Shown: positions 50,371-59,379 of the stretch, one piece after another
Position numbering within the stretch: the stretch's first letter is position 1
How the letters are laid out: each line of letters opens with the position of its first letter
From: Kaistia defluvii
GTDB taxonomy: Bacteria > Pseudomonadota > Alphaproteobacteria > Rhizobiales > Kaistiaceae
Direction: 5' to 3'
NCBI RefSeq assembly: GCF_026343955.1
Contig: NZ_JAPKNI010000004.1
Location: 248,001 to 312,000, forward strand
Length of the DNA: 64,000 nt
The notes under the pieces: model-generated
What the model saw: the letters and a program-made list of their open reading frames with translations, nothing else
The model's database searches: none
What the model was told of the DNA's origin: nothing
Made by a program: the position numbers and the translations under genes

Positions 50371-51522
50371 ATGAGTAACATTGTGCCTGTCGACTATGAG
50401 ACGCTCCGCCTCATCTGGTGGCTACTGCTCGGCATCCTGCTGATCGGCTTCGCAATCATGGACGGCTTCGATCTCGGCATCGGCGCCCTCCTGCCCTTCG
50501 TCGCCAAGACGGACGAGGAACGGCGTATCGTGATCAACGTGGTCGGCCCGGTCTGGGAAGGCAACCAGGTCTGGCTGATCCTGGGCGGCGGCGCGATCTT
50601 CGCCGCCTTCCCCCTGCTCTATGCCGTGTCGTTCTCCGGCCTCTATCTGGCGATGATGGTGATCCTGATCGCCCTCATCCTGCGGCCGGTCGGCTTCAAG
50701 TATCGCAGCAAGATCGGCGATACCGGCTGGCGCTCGAAGTGGGACATGGTGCTGTGCTTCTGCGGCACCGTCCCGGCCCTGATCCTCGGCGTTGCCGTCG
50801 GCAACGTGCTGCTCGGCCTGCCCTTCGAGCTCGACGGCACGCTGCGGACCTTCTACCGCGGCAACTTCTTCCAGCTGCTGACGCCGTTCGCGCTTGTGGC
50901 CGGCCTCGTCAGCCTCTCCATGCTGATCATGCATGGCGCGGCGCTGCTGACCTGGAAGACGTCGGGCCCGATCGCCGACCGGGCGCGGACCTATGGCCGC
51001 TGGGCCGCTCTCGCCGCGATCGTATTGTTCGCCCTGGCCGGCGTCTGGGTTGCCTATGGTATCGGCGGTCATGTCCTGACCAGCGCCATCGACCCCAACG
51101 GCCCGTCCAACCCGCTCGGCAAGACGGCGATGGTCGAAACCGGCGCCTGGCTGGCCAACTACAAGACCTATCCCTGGATGATGATCGCGCCGATCGCGGG
51201 CTTTGTAGGCCTGGTGCTGGCCCTCATCGGCTTCACCATCCGCAAGCCGGCCATGACCTTCATCACCTCGGGGCTGGGCATCTTCGGTATCATCGCGACG
51301 GCAGGCGTCTCGCTCTTCCCGTTCCTGCTGCCGTCCTCGATCAACCCCAATGCCGGCCTGACGATCTGGGACGCCTCGTCCTCGCACCTGACGCTCTGGA
51401 TCATGCTGCTCTCGACCTGCTTCTTCCTGCCGATCGTCCTGCTCTACACGGCCTTCATCTACAGGGTCATGCGCGGCAAGGTGACAGGAGACAGCATGGC
51501 CAAGAACCCCAACGCCTACTGA
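50371..51522 (+). CDS. cydB: Cytochrome bd ubiquinol oxidase subunit II
   Basis: A 383-residue membrane protein with eight to nine segments. It shows the CydB signature WWLLLGILLIGFAIMDGFDLGIG at the N-terminus, GPVWEGNQVWLILGGGAIFAAFP (about 59-81), and the C-terminal SSHLTLWIMLLSTCFFLPIVLLYT. GAGGT upstream supports ATG 50371. The downstream cydX starts 15 bases after the stop, so this is a single operon. Confidence 0.97.
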   Translation: MSNIVPVDYETLRLIWWLLLGILLIGFAIMDGFDLGIGALLPFVAKTDEERRIVINVVGPVWEGNQVWLILGGGAIFAAFPLLYAVSFSGLYLAMMVILIALILRPVGFKYRSKIGDTGWRSKWDMVLCFCGTVPALILGVAVGNVLLGLPFELDGTLRTFYRGNFFQLLTPFALVAGLVSLSMLIMHGAALLTWKTSGPIADRARTYGRWAALAAIVLFALAGVWVAYGIGGHVLTSAIDPNGPSNPLGKTAMVETGAWLANYKTYPWMMIAPIAGFVGLVLALIGFTIRKPAMTFITSGLGIFGIIATAGVSLFPFLLPSSINPNAGLTIWDASSSHLTLWIMLLSTCFFLPIVLLYTAFIYRVMRGKVTGDSMAKNPNAY

Positions 51523-51537
51523 GTGGAGGACAAAGCA

Positions 51538-51666
51538 ATGTGGTATTTCTCCTGGATCCTCGGCCTCAGCCTGGCCTGTGCCTTCGGCATCCTGAACGCC
51601 ATGTGGTACGAGTTGCGCGACGATCGGCTGAAGGGCCGCGTGGCGATCACGCCGGCCGAAGACTAG
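51538..51666 (+). CDS. cydX: Cytochrome bd small subunit CydX
   Basis: A 42-residue single-helix protein, MWYFSWILGLSLACAFGILN then AMWYELRDDR. The Trp-Tyr/Phe start, one membrane helix and the conserved Trp-Tyr-Glu after the helix are the CydX/YbgT pattern; this subunit stabilises the CydAB hemes. GGAGG lies nine bases upstream (51526-51530 area). It is commonly missed because of its size. Confidence 0.93.
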   Translation: MWYFSWILGLSLACAFGILNAMWYELRDDRLKGRVAITPAED

Positions 51667-51675
51667 CCGGCTGAA

Positions 51676-51756
51676 CCGGCGCGACCCGCGCCGGCCCCGA
51701 CACAAGCGACCGCCTTGCGCGATCTTCGGATCCCGTCTGGCGGTCGTTTGCGTTTT
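51676..51756 (+). terminator. Double hairpin ending the cydABX operon
   Basis: CCGGCGCG (51676-51683) pairs with CGCGCCGG (51687-51694). A second, longer-looped stem, CGACCGCC (51707-51714) with GGCGGTCG (51739-51746), is followed by TTTGCGTTTT. Confidence 0.65.
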
Positions 51757-51770
51757 GGAGACGGCGACAG

Positions 51771-52793
51771 CTACTCGAAGAAGCCCAAGCGCCTGAGCAG
51801 CAGCAAGGTACAGCCGGAGGCGAGGCCGCCGATCAGCGACGCGCCGATCCAGCCATGCACGCCCTCGAGAAAGGGCAGCCCGCCGGTATTCATGCCGAAA
51901 AATCCGGTGACCAGCGTCGGCGGCATCAGAAGCGCCGTCATCACCGACAGCAGGTAGAGATGGCGGTTGCTGATCGTGGCAAGCTTCGCCGCGATCTCGT
52001 CCTGCAGGAAGCGCGCGCGGTCCTGCACCTCCTGCACCTCCTGGTCGAGCGTCTCGATCCGGCGCAAGAGCCGTTCCGCTGCCGCGCGCGAAGCAACATG
52101 GCTACCGTCGACATGCTCATCCTCGGCGAATTCGCGCAGGATGCTGCGCAGGCCCGAGAGCTGGCGATGCAGTTTCACGGCCGTGCGCCGCAGCGGGCCG
52201 AGGCGGCGCGATTCGTCGTGCAACCGCTCGTCCAGAACCCGATCCTCGATCGAATCCGCCTCCGCCCGCGAGGCGCGCAACGTCTCGGCGATGGCGCGCA
52301 GCACCTGCTCGATCATGACCTCGAACAAGGCAACGGGTCCGCCGACGGGGTGACCGCTGTCGATCTTCGTCCGCGTGAGCGCGGCCGCGCGAACCGGATG
52401 GCGGCGGCCGGAGACCAGATAGCCCGGACCGAAGGCGAAGCGCATCGGCACCGTGCGATCGCTGTCCTCGTCCGGATCCTGCAGCGTGTCGGAGAACCGG
52501 CCCCACACCGAGGACGCGTCATATTCGAGCGCTGGATAATCGTCCGGGCTCAGGAGCAGCCGTCGCGCCTGTGGCCCCAGCCAGTCGATGCCGGCGATCC
52601 AGTCGCGCGCCAGCCTGTCGACAAAGTCGAGGTGAACCCAGAGAAAGCCTTCGCCGTGGGCGAGCGGCCGGATGCAGGCATCGAGCGCCACCGGCGTCGC
52701 TTGACCTTTGCCATCGAAGCGATATGCCCAGATCACGCCCGATACGGGCCGCGCCATCCGGTCAGCCGGCAATGGTTTCTCTCGGTGACTCAT
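51771..52793 (-). CDS. CorA-superfamily transporter, ZntB-like
   Basis: A 340-residue pentameric divalent-metal transporter. The N-terminal cytosolic funnel (about 1-275) includes SGVIWAYRFDG and WVHLDF. The C-terminus has two transmembrane helices with the pore motif GFFGMNTGGLPFLEG. The GMN motif is intact, and the N-terminus resembles ZntB more than CorA, so zinc is the more likely ion; magnesium remains possible. It is convergent with cydABX across a terminator. Confidence 0.85.
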   Translation of the reverse strand: MSHREKPLPADRMARPVSGVIWAYRFDGKGQATPVALDACIRPLAHGEGFLWVHLDFVDRLARDWIAGIDWLGPQARRLLLSPDDYPALEYDASSVWGRFSDTLQDPDEDSDRTVPMRFAFGPGYLVSGRRHPVRAAALTRTKIDSGHPVGGPVALFEVMIEQVLRAIAETLRASRAEADSIEDRVLDERLHDESRRLGPLRRTAVKLHRQLSGLRSILREFAEDEHVDGSHVASRAAAERLLRRIETLDQEVQEVQDRARFLQDEIAAKLATISNRHLYLLSVMTALLMPPTLVTGFFGMNTGGLPFLEGVHGWIGASLIGGLASGCTLLLLRRLGFFE

Positions 52794-52960
52794 GGGTCGT
52801 GGGGCTATTCAAGTTCGGGGGCGGAGCGCCGCTTGGCATCACTGCGACGGCAGCCATGACAGAACGATGACAGTCGCGAGGCGCGACGGGATTTCCGTTG
52901 TCGCCGGCCCGCGCCACAGCCATGATCGCAGCGAACCTCCGGCAGTTGGCGGACAGGCAT

Positions 52961-54244
52961 ATGCAGAACGACCCTCGATCGCACGGCCTTTGGGAGCAGA
53001 CGGCCCCTCCGCCTCCCGCAACGACAGCGCTTGCCGGCGCCCTGACGGCCGACGTCGTGGTGGTCGGCGGCGGCTATACCGGTCTTTCGACGGCACTGCA
53101 CGCAGCGCGCGACGGCCTCGACGTCGTGCTGCTCGAAGGGGTCGAATTCGGCTTCGGCGGCTCCGGACGGAATGTGGGCCTGGTCAATGCCGGCATGTGG
53201 GTCATGCCGGATGACCTGCCCGCCGCACTTGGCCCCATCTATGGCGACCGGCTTCTCGACCTGCTCGGCAACGCGCCGAAGCTCGTCTTCGAACTGGTGC
53301 GCCGCCACGCCATCGCCTGCGAACTGGAGACGGCCGGCACGCTGCACTGCGCGGTCGGCGCCAAGGGTCTCGCCGAAATCCGGCAGCGCGCGGCGCAATG
53401 GAGCGCCAGGGGCGCGGCGGTGCGGCTGCTCGATGCCGACGAAACGGCGGCGAAGCTGGGTAGCCGCGCCTATGCCGGCGCGCTGCTCGACCTGCGCGCC
53501 GGAACCGTCCAGCCGCTCGCCTATGCACGCGGGCTCGCCCAGGCCGCCATCGATGCCGGCGCGCGTCTTGCGACGCAAAGCCCGGTCCGCCAGGCCGAGA
53601 GGATCCCGACCGGCTGGCGCGTCACCACCGATCGCGGCAGCGTCACAGCGCGGTGGATCGTCGTTGCCACCGACGCCTACACCAACATGCCCTGGCCCGA
53701 AATCCGGGCGGAGCAGGTGCACCTGCCCTATTTCAACTTCGCCACCGTGCCGCTCCGTGCGGAGCTGCGCCAATCCATCCTGCCCGAGCGCCAGGGCGCG
53801 TGGGATACGAAGGAGGTCCTGACCTCTTTCCGCTTCGACCGCGCCGGCCGGCTGGTGTTCGGCAGCGTCGGCGCCTTGCGCGGCACCGGGGCTGCGGTGC
53901 ACCGCGCCTGGGCCAAGCGGGCCCTCGCCAAGATCTATCCGCAGATCGGTGATATCGGCTTCGAGGCCGAGTGGTACGGGCAGATCGGCATGACCGACAA
54001 CAGCCTGCCGCGCTTCCACAGGCTTGCCGAGAATGTCATCGCCGTCTCGGGCTATAATGGCCGCGGCATTGCGCCGGGAACCGTGTTCGGCCGGGTGTTG
54101 GCCGACCATATCGCCGGCAGGATCGCGGAGGCCGATCTGCCGCTGCCGGTCACGACGCCACAGGAGGCGCGCTTGCGTCGCCTCAAGGAAGCCTATTACG
54201 AAGTGGGGGCGCAGATCGCCCATCTCGCCGATGCCCGGCTCTAG
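52961..54244 (+). CDS. amaA: FAD-dependent amine oxidase, L-pipecolate oxidase-like
   Basis: A 427-residue enzyme of the DAO family. The dinucleotide-binding motif is VVVVGGGYTGLSTALHAA (about 30-47). GFGGSGRNVGLVNAGMWVMPDDL and GYNGRGIAPGTVFGR resemble Pseudomonas AmaA (recalled). ATG 52961 is chosen over upstream in-frame codons because the homologues start with a LWEQT-like segment. The next gene is an ALDH7-type aldehyde dehydrogenase, so the pair could convert L-pipecolate via piperideine-6-carboxylate to 2-aminoadipate. Gamma-glutamylputrescine oxidase is the main alternative. Confidence 0.78.
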   Translation: MQNDPRSHGLWEQTAPPPPATTALAGALTADVVVVGGGYTGLSTALHAARDGLDVVLLEGVEFGFGGSGRNVGLVNAGMWVMPDDLPAALGPIYGDRLLDLLGNAPKLVFELVRRHAIACELETAGTLHCAVGAKGLAEIRQRAAQWSARGAAVRLLDADETAAKLGSRAYAGALLDLRAGTVQPLAYARGLAQAAIDAGARLATQSPVRQAERIPTGWRVTTDRGSVTARWIVVATDAYTNMPWPEIRAEQVHLPYFNFATVPLRAELRQSILPERQGAWDTKEVLTSFRFDRAGRLVFGSVGALRGTGAAVHRAWAKRALAKIYPQIGDIGFEAEWYGQIGMTDNSLPRFHRLAENVIAVSGYNGRGIAPGTVFGRVLADHIAGRIAEADLPLPVTTPQEARLRRLKEAYYEVGAQIAHLADARL

Positions 54245-54281
54245 ATATCCGCGCGGAAGCCACGGAATTCGAGGAAACACC

Positions 54282-55823
54282 ATGACCATCGCCATCCAGA
54301 ACACCCTCGCGACCGAGGTCGAGGCCCTGCTTTCCGGAATGGGGGTCACCGCCGCGCGAACCGGCGGCACGCTCGCCGTCCATTCGCCGATCACCGGCGA
54401 GGAGCTAGCGCGCCTGGTCGAGATCGACGCGGCCGGCGCCCGGGCGGCGATCGACACCGCGCACACTGCCTTCCTTGCCTGGCGCAGCGTCCCGGCGCCG
54501 AAGCGCGGCGAGCTGGTGCGCCTGCTCGGCGAGGAACTGCGCGCGCACAAGGCCGCGCTCGGCCGCCTCGTCTCGATCGAGGCCGGCAAGATCGTCTCCG
54601 AAGGTCTCGGTGAAGTGCAGGAAATGATCGACATCTGCGATTTCGCCGTCGGCCTGTCGCGCCAGCTCTACGGCCTCACCATCGCCACCGAGCGCAGCGA
54701 TCACCGGATGATGGAGAGCTGGCATCCGCTCGGCGTCACCGGCATCATCTCGGCCTTCAACTTCCCCGTCGCGGTCTGGTCGTGGAACGCCGCGCTCGCG
54801 CTCGTCTGCGGCAACAGCGTCGTCTGGAAGCCTTCGGAAAAGACCCCGCTGACGGCGCTCGCGACCTCGGCCCTGTTCGAGCGCGCGCTCAAGCGTTTCG
54901 TTGAAGAGGGCGGCAGTGCGCCGGACGGTCTCTCCGCCCTGCTGATCGGCGGTCGCGAGATCGGCGAAGTGCTCGTCGACCATCCGCGCGTGCCGTTGGT
55001 CTCGGCCACCGGCTCGACCGCGATGGGCCGCATCGTCGGCCCGCGCCTCGCCGGCCGTTTCGCCCGCGCGATCCTGGAGCTGGGCGGCAACAATGCCGCG
55101 ATCATCTGCCCCTCGGCCGATCTCGACCTGACGCTGCGCGGCGTCGCCTTCGCCGCCATGGGCACGGCGGGACAGCGCTGCACCTCGCTGCGACGCCTGT
55201 TCGTACATGACAGCATCTATGACAGCTTCGTGCCCCGGCTGAAGCAGGCCTATGGATCTGTGACGATCGGCAACCCGCTCGAATCCGGCACGCTGGTCGG
55301 CCCGCTGATCGACGCGGCCGCCTACAAGGGCATGCAGGCGGCGCTGGACGCCGCCCGGGCTGCCGGCGGCAGCGTTACCGGCGGCGACCGGGTGGACGGG
55401 GACAAGGCGGCCAATGCCTTCTATGTGCGCCCGGCGATCGTCGAAATGCCGGCGCAGAGCGGCCCGGTCGCGCATGAGACCTTCGCACCGATCCTTTATG
55501 TGATGCGCTATTCGGATTTCGAGGCGGCGCTGGCGCTGCACAATGACGTGCCCCAGGGCCTCTCCTCGTCGATCTTCACCAACGATCTGCGCGAGGCCGA
55601 GACGTTCCTGTCGGTGCGCGGCTCCGATTGCGGCATCGCCAACGTCAATATCGGCCCGTCCGGCGCCGAGATCGGCGGTGCCTTTGGTGGCGAGAAGGAG
55701 ACGGGCGGCGGTCGCGAATCCGGCTCCGACGCCTGGAAGGCCTATATGCGACGCGCCACGAACACCATCAATTACGGCAAGACGCTGCCCCTCGCCCAAG
55801 GCGTCAAGTTCGACGTCGCCTGA
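54282..55823 (+). CDS. amaB: ALDH7-family aldehyde dehydrogenase (2-aminoadipate semialdehyde type)
   Basis: A 513-residue NAD-dependent dehydrogenase. The catalytic Cys (about 300) lies in GTAGQRCTSLRR and the general-base Glu in ILELGGNNAA (about 265). GIISAFNFPVAVW and NIGPSGAEIGGAFGGEKETGGGRESGSDAWK are hallmarks of the antiquitin/AmaB branch. GAGGAAA precedes ATG 54282. Coupled by position to the AmaA-like oxidase (37 bases), it would oxidise aminoadipate semialdehyde in lysine or pipecolate degradation. No transporter or regulator of the pathway is adjacent. Confidence 0.88.
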   Translation: MTIAIQNTLATEVEALLSGMGVTAARTGGTLAVHSPITGEELARLVEIDAAGARAAIDTAHTAFLAWRSVPAPKRGELVRLLGEELRAHKAALGRLVSIEAGKIVSEGLGEVQEMIDICDFAVGLSRQLYGLTIATERSDHRMMESWHPLGVTGIISAFNFPVAVWSWNAALALVCGNSVVWKPSEKTPLTALATSALFERALKRFVEEGGSAPDGLSALLIGGREIGEVLVDHPRVPLVSATGSTAMGRIVGPRLAGRFARAILELGGNNAAIICPSADLDLTLRGVAFAAMGTAGQRCTSLRRLFVHDSIYDSFVPRLKQAYGSVTIGNPLESGTLVGPLIDAAAYKGMQAALDAARAAGGSVTGGDRVDGDKAANAFYVRPAIVEMPAQSGPVAHETFAPILYVMRYSDFEAALALHNDVPQGLSSSIFTNDLREAETFLSVRGSDCGIANVNIGPSGAEIGGAFGGEKETGGGRESGSDAWKAYMRRATNTINYGKTLPLAQGVKFDVA

Positions 55824-55833
55824 CGCACGACGC

Positions 55834-55868
55834 AAAAAAGGCCCCGGCCGGAACATCCGGCCAGGGCC
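55834..55868 (-). terminator. Terminator of csbD (and possibly amaB)
   Basis: GGCCCCGGCCGG (55840-55851) pairs with CCGGCCAGGGCC (55857-55868) except for one mismatch. On the minus strand it is followed by six T (complement of A at 55834-55839), so it is oriented for csbD. Confidence 0.82.
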
Positions 55869-55898
55869 ATGTATATCATCGATGATAGATCTCAGCGA

Positions 55899-56090
55899 TC
55901 AGGCCTTGTCGACGACGTCCTTGACGGCATCCTTGGCCTTGCCCACAGCCTGCTGGGCTTCACCCTTGATTTCCTGAGCCTTGCCTTCGGCGCGCAGGCG
56001 ATCATTGTCGGTCATCTTGCCCACACCCTGCTTGACGTTGCCGGCTGCTTCGTTGGCGAGGCCCTTGATCTTGTCGCTCGTGCTGCTCAT
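55899..56090 (-). CDS. csbD: CsbD-family stress protein
   Basis: A 63-residue, highly charged protein rich in Lys, Ala and Glu ([20 protein letters not shown] and [19 protein letters not shown]). This is the CsbD pattern, a small general-stress protein of unknown biochemical role. GAGGAATTC lies just before the start. It has its own terminator and the initiator tRNA gene lies upstream on the same strand. Confidence 0.9.
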   Translation of the reverse strand: MSSTSDKIKGLANEAAGNVKQGVGKMTDNDRLRAEGKAQEIKGEAQQAVGKAKDAVKDVVDKA

Positions 56091-56244
56091 CGTGAATTCC
56101 TCGTTTTGTTATTACGAGGAGACAACCGCTCAGCGGGTCATTGGTTCCACTCACGGCGCTGATTTAAACGCTGCAGCCATCGGCTGACCGGCCCACGCTT
56201 CCCCTCGCCGCATCGCAAGCTTCAGCAAGCTGGTCCCGAAACGA

Positions 56245-56272
56245 AAGAACCCGCCGGTTAGGGCGGGTTCTT
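56245..56272 (-). terminator. Terminator after tRNA-fMet
   Basis: AAGAACCCGCC (56245-56255) pairs with GGCGGGTTCTT (56262-56272) over 11 bases, followed on the minus strand by TTCGTTTC. It lies just downstream of the tRNA 3' end. Confidence 0.85.
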
Positions 56273-56279
56273 CGTAGGC

Positions 56280-56356
<77 letters not shown>

Positions 56357-56690
56357 TCACGCGCTTCGTCTTTCGTCGTCGCGCAGTGGTGATATAGGGG
56401 GTCGAACCGGGAATGAGAAGCCCAATTCGGTATTTATTCGGCTTTATACACCGCGATCGGGCCAGTCCGTCCCCGAGAGGGCCGAACCGACGGAAAACTG
56501 GGCGGGATCGCCGCCCCGGCAATCCAGCAGGAGGGTCAACACCGCGATCCTTTCCCGAGCAAACGATGCTTCCGAAAGCAGGCCGCAGGGCCGTTCGTGG
56601 ATTTCGCGGCCGAGAGCCTGCTAGAAAGCGGGTGGCGCGCCCGGCCGTCCGGGCCTCCTGCCACTCAACCCTGCACCGACAAGGCCCCGC
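56357..56690. other. Intergenic region between tRNA-fMet and the hydrolase gene
   Basis: About 330 bp with divergent promoters. On the minus strand CTATAT (complement near 56391-56397) is a possible -10 for the tRNA. No gene is supported. Confidence 0.4.
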
Positions 56691-57332
56691 ATGACGATTT
56701 TCTTCCTTCCGGGCGCCGGCGGCAGCGCCTCCTTCTGGGACGCGGTCTCGCAGCGGCTGGATCTCGATGAACAGCGCCACTTCTTCGCCTGGCCAGGCCT
56801 GGGCAATGAACCACCCGATCCATCGGTGCGCGGGATCGACGATCTGGTCCGGCTGGTGCTGGAGGCGCTGGAGTCAACCGCTGAACCTTCGGTCCTCGTC
56901 GCGCAGTCCATGGGCGGCTATGTGGCAATGCGGGCCGCGCTGGCGTCGTCTGCGCACCGCATCCGGCGGATCGTCCTGGCCGTGACGTCGGCCGGGGTGC
57001 CGATGGGCGAACTCGGCGCCAGAGACTGGCGCGAAAGCTATCGCGCCAGCTTTCCGCAGGCGGCGGAATGGATTGCCGATCCGCCGCAAGACCTGTCCGC
57101 AAGCCTGCCCGGCGTGAAAGTTCCCTGCCTGCTGCTATGGGGCGATGCGGACCCGATAAGCCCGGTCGCGGTCGGCGAGAGACTGCTGGGCCTTCTGCCG
57201 GATGCGCGCCTGCATGTCCTGGCCGACGCCGATCACGACCTCGCCATCACCCACGCCGCCGAGGTCGCGGCCTTGATCCGGGCGCATCTCGAGGCAGGAC
57301 CACTCATCCCGAAAACGAATCCATCAAGATGA
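56691..57332 (+). CDS. Alpha/beta hydrolase
   Basis: A 213-residue soluble hydrolase. Oxyanion region FFLPGAGGS at the N-terminus, nucleophile elbow VAQSMGGY (Ser about 72), Asp in LLLWGDADPI and His in DADHDLAIT complete the Ser-Asp-His triad. The small size indicates no lid domain. The substrate is unknown. Its last 29 bases overlap the convergent antibiotic-monooxygenase-like gene. Confidence 0.85.
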   Translation: MTIFFLPGAGGSASFWDAVSQRLDLDEQRHFFAWPGLGNEPPDPSVRGIDDLVRLVLEALESTAEPSVLVAQSMGGYVAMRAALASSAHRIRRIVLAVTSAGVPMGELGARDWRESYRASFPQAAEWIADPPQDLSASLPGVKVPCLLLWGDADPISPVAVGERLLGLLPDARLHVLADADHDLAITHAAEVAALIRAHLEAGPLIPKTNPSR

Positions 57333-57594
57333 AGGTCGGCGCCTGTCTCTGATGCGCATTGATCAATGGGACGAGGCGGGTGAAGTGCTCGGAAGCGCAG
57401 TGGATGTCGAGGGCCGCGCGGTCGGGCCACATCTCGATGAAGATGAAATGTCCCGGGTCCTTCTGGTCAATGAAGAGATCATAGGCGATGCAGAGCGGCT
57501 CCTGCCGCGTCATCGCGACCAGTTCGCGATAGAGCGGCCGAACGATCTCCACCGCCTCCGGCCGGATGAAATCCTGCGCGATCACCTTGAGCAC
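57304..57594 (-). CDS. Antibiotic biosynthesis monooxygenase (ABM)-domain protein
   Basis: A 96-residue dimeric alpha+beta-barrel protein. VLKVIAQDFIRPEAVE at the start, YDLFIDQKDPGHFIFIEMW and HCASEHFTRLV are the ABM pattern. GTG 57594 is preceded by AAGGGAGAG, so the start is well supported, although no ATG is available. Members include quinol monooxygenases such as YgiN, but the substrate cannot be read. It overlaps the hydrolase end by 29 bases on the opposite strand. Confidence 0.82.
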   Translation of the reverse strand: MLKVIAQDFIRPEAVEIVRPLYRELVAMTRQEPLCIAYDLFIDQKDPGHFIFIEMWPDRAALDIHCASEHFTRLVPLINAHQRQAPTFILMDSFSG

Positions 57595-57760
57595 GAACCA
57601 CTCTCCCTTGGACTCCGGATTGCCGAGGCCCCGACAGACAACAATCCGCCTCCCGGAGCAAGGCGCCTGTACGCCAGGATAATGGCCATCACCGCCGCTC
57701 GCCATCCGCCGCTGGCGGGTGACAGGTCGGGAGGCGGGTTCCGAACGAGGCGCGCTGCCG

Positions 57761-58558
57761 CTACGGGTAGCCCTCGCCGGCCATGGGTAGAATCCGCCGC
57801 AATGGCTGCCGGATCGCCGGAGTTCCGGCGAGAACCGCATTGCCCTGCAACAGTCCGCCCCGGGCGGTGAAGTCGCTCACCCAGCCACCGGCCTCCTCGA
57901 CCAGAAGCAGGCCGGCGAGCACGTCCCAACTGTGCAGAAACAGTTCGCAATAGCCGTCGATGCGGCCACAGGCGACGTGCGCCAAGCCGATCGCCGCCGA
58001 TCCATTCTGCACAAAGGCGAAACCGTCCTCCAGCAGCCGGCCGACCAGCGCCACATAGTCGGCCAGCGGGCGCTTGGACGAATAACCGGCGTCGACGAGG
58101 GCGTCCGTGACGCCCCGCGTGGGCCGCACGCGGATCGGCTGCCCATTGCAGGTGGCGCCGAAGCCACGGCGGGCGACGAACATCTCGTTCAGGACGGGAT
58201 TGTAGACGACGCCGCTCTCCGTGCGTCCCTCCGTGTGAAAGGCAATCGAGACGGCGAAATGGGGGATCCGGCGCGCGAAGTTCGCCGTGCCGTCGATCGG
58301 ATCGATCACCCAGAGCCGCGAGGCGCCATCGCCGCCCGATTCCTCGGTCAAAATGCCGTCTTCCGGAAATTCCTGCCGCAGGCGCTCGATCAGGAAGCGA
58401 TCGATGTCGAGATCCGCCTGGGTGACGAGATCGTGTGCCCCCTTCTCCATGGCGCCCATCGCGTCGCCGGAATGAAAGTAGCGGCGCGCAATCGCGCCGG
58501 CATCGCGTGCGATCTCCTGGGCAAAGGCGTGGCGACGGGCAATGTCGAGGCTGTTCAT
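57761..58558 (-). CDS. Inositol-monophosphatase-family phosphatase
   Basis: A 265-residue Mg2+-dependent phosphatase. Metal-site motifs are DGILTEESGG (Glu pair), WVIDPIDGTANF and SWDVLAGLLLVEEAGG (motif B). Possible substrates are inositol-1-phosphate, PAP or histidinol phosphate. It overlaps the GntR gene by four bases (ATGA), so the regulator is co-transcribed with it. That pairing makes a role in a specific sugar or inositol-phosphate pathway more likely than housekeeping. Confidence 0.88.
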   Translation of the reverse strand: MNSLDIARRHAFAQEIARDAGAIARRYFHSGDAMGAMEKGAHDLVTQADLDIDRFLIERLRQEFPEDGILTEESGGDGASRLWVIDPIDGTANFARRIPHFAVSIAFHTEGRTESGVVYNPVLNEMFVARRGFGATCNGQPIRVRPTRGVTDALVDAGYSSKRPLADYVALVGRLLEDGFAFVQNGSAAIGLAHVACGRIDGYCELFLHSWDVLAGLLLVEEAGGWVSDFTARGGLLQGNAVLAGTPAIRQPLRRILPMAGEGYP

Positions 58559-59379
58559 GGACGACCCGGCTCCGGGGATACAAGGTGGGGTGGCGAAAGG
58601 GTGGCGCGCTCCTTCAACCGGCCGAGGCGGGCCTCCAGAGAGATGCGCACGTCCTCTTCCGCCCCATCCAGCAGCGCAATCAGCGCCTTCGTCGTCGCAG
58701 CCGGATCACGCTGCTCGATGGTCTCGACGATGCGGCGGTGCAGGCCGAGGGAATGGACCTGCCCGGCCGGATTGTCGTCCGTCAGGCGGAAGCTGATCAC
58801 CAGCGCGGTTTCGATCAGCGCCGAGAGCGAGCCGATCAACTCATTGCCCGACATGTGCAGGATCGCCTGATGGAAGGCGAGGTCCGGCACGGCGAAACGC
58901 TCGCCGTCGCTGCCGGCCTGTTCCATCTCGTCGAGCAGCGCGCGCAGTTCCGCGATCTGCTCCGCGGAGGCGCGCTCGGCCGCCAGCGCGCCGGCCATCG
59001 GCTCGATCGCCCGGCGCAGTTCGAACAGCGAGCGCGCCTCTTCGGCGGTGGTCCGGGCGCTGAAGCGCCAGAGAAGCACGTCGGGATCGAGGAAGTTCCA
59101 GTCCTTGCGGGGGCGGACCCGCGTGCCGGTGCGCGGCCGCATCTCGACCATGCCCTTGCCCGCCAGCACCTTGACCACCTCGCGCAGGCCGGTGCGGCTG
59201 GCGCCGAAAGCGGCGCTCCAGTCGTCGCCATTGGGCAACTGGTCGCCGGGAACCAGCTCGCCGCGGACGATGCTGAGGCCGATCTCGTTGAGCAGCCGCG
59301 CGTGCAGTCCGGAACGAGAGGAGCCCTCGATGCGCGGGCGCAGCCGCGAGGCCCTCGAGAGAGCGTCATCATTCTTCAT
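58555..59379 (-). CDS. GntR/FadR-family regulator
   Basis: A 274-residue regulator. The winged helix (about 25-100) contains LPNGDDWSAAFGASRTGLREVVKVLAGKG, and the C-terminal FadR-type ligand domain begins around FSARTTAEEARSLFELRRAIEP. The sequence PRTGTRVRPRKDWNFLDPDVLLW resembles sugar-acid regulators of the DgoR/KdgR type. ATG 59379 was preferred; an in-frame GTG lies nine bases upstream. It is co-transcribed with the phosphatase and divergent from the second autotransporter. Confidence 0.88.
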   Translation of the reverse strand: MKNDDALSRASRLRPRIEGSSRSGLHARLLNEIGLSIVRGELVPGDQLPNGDDWSAAFGASRTGLREVVKVLAGKGMVEMRPRTGTRVRPRKDWNFLDPDVLLWRFSARTTAEEARSLFELRRAIEPMAGALAAERASAEQIAELRALLDEMEQAGSDGERFAVPDLAFHQAILHMSGNELIGSLSALIETALVISFRLTDDNPAGQVHSLGLHRRIVETIEQRDPAATTKALIALLDGAEEDVRISLEARLGRLKERATLSPPHLVSPEPGRP

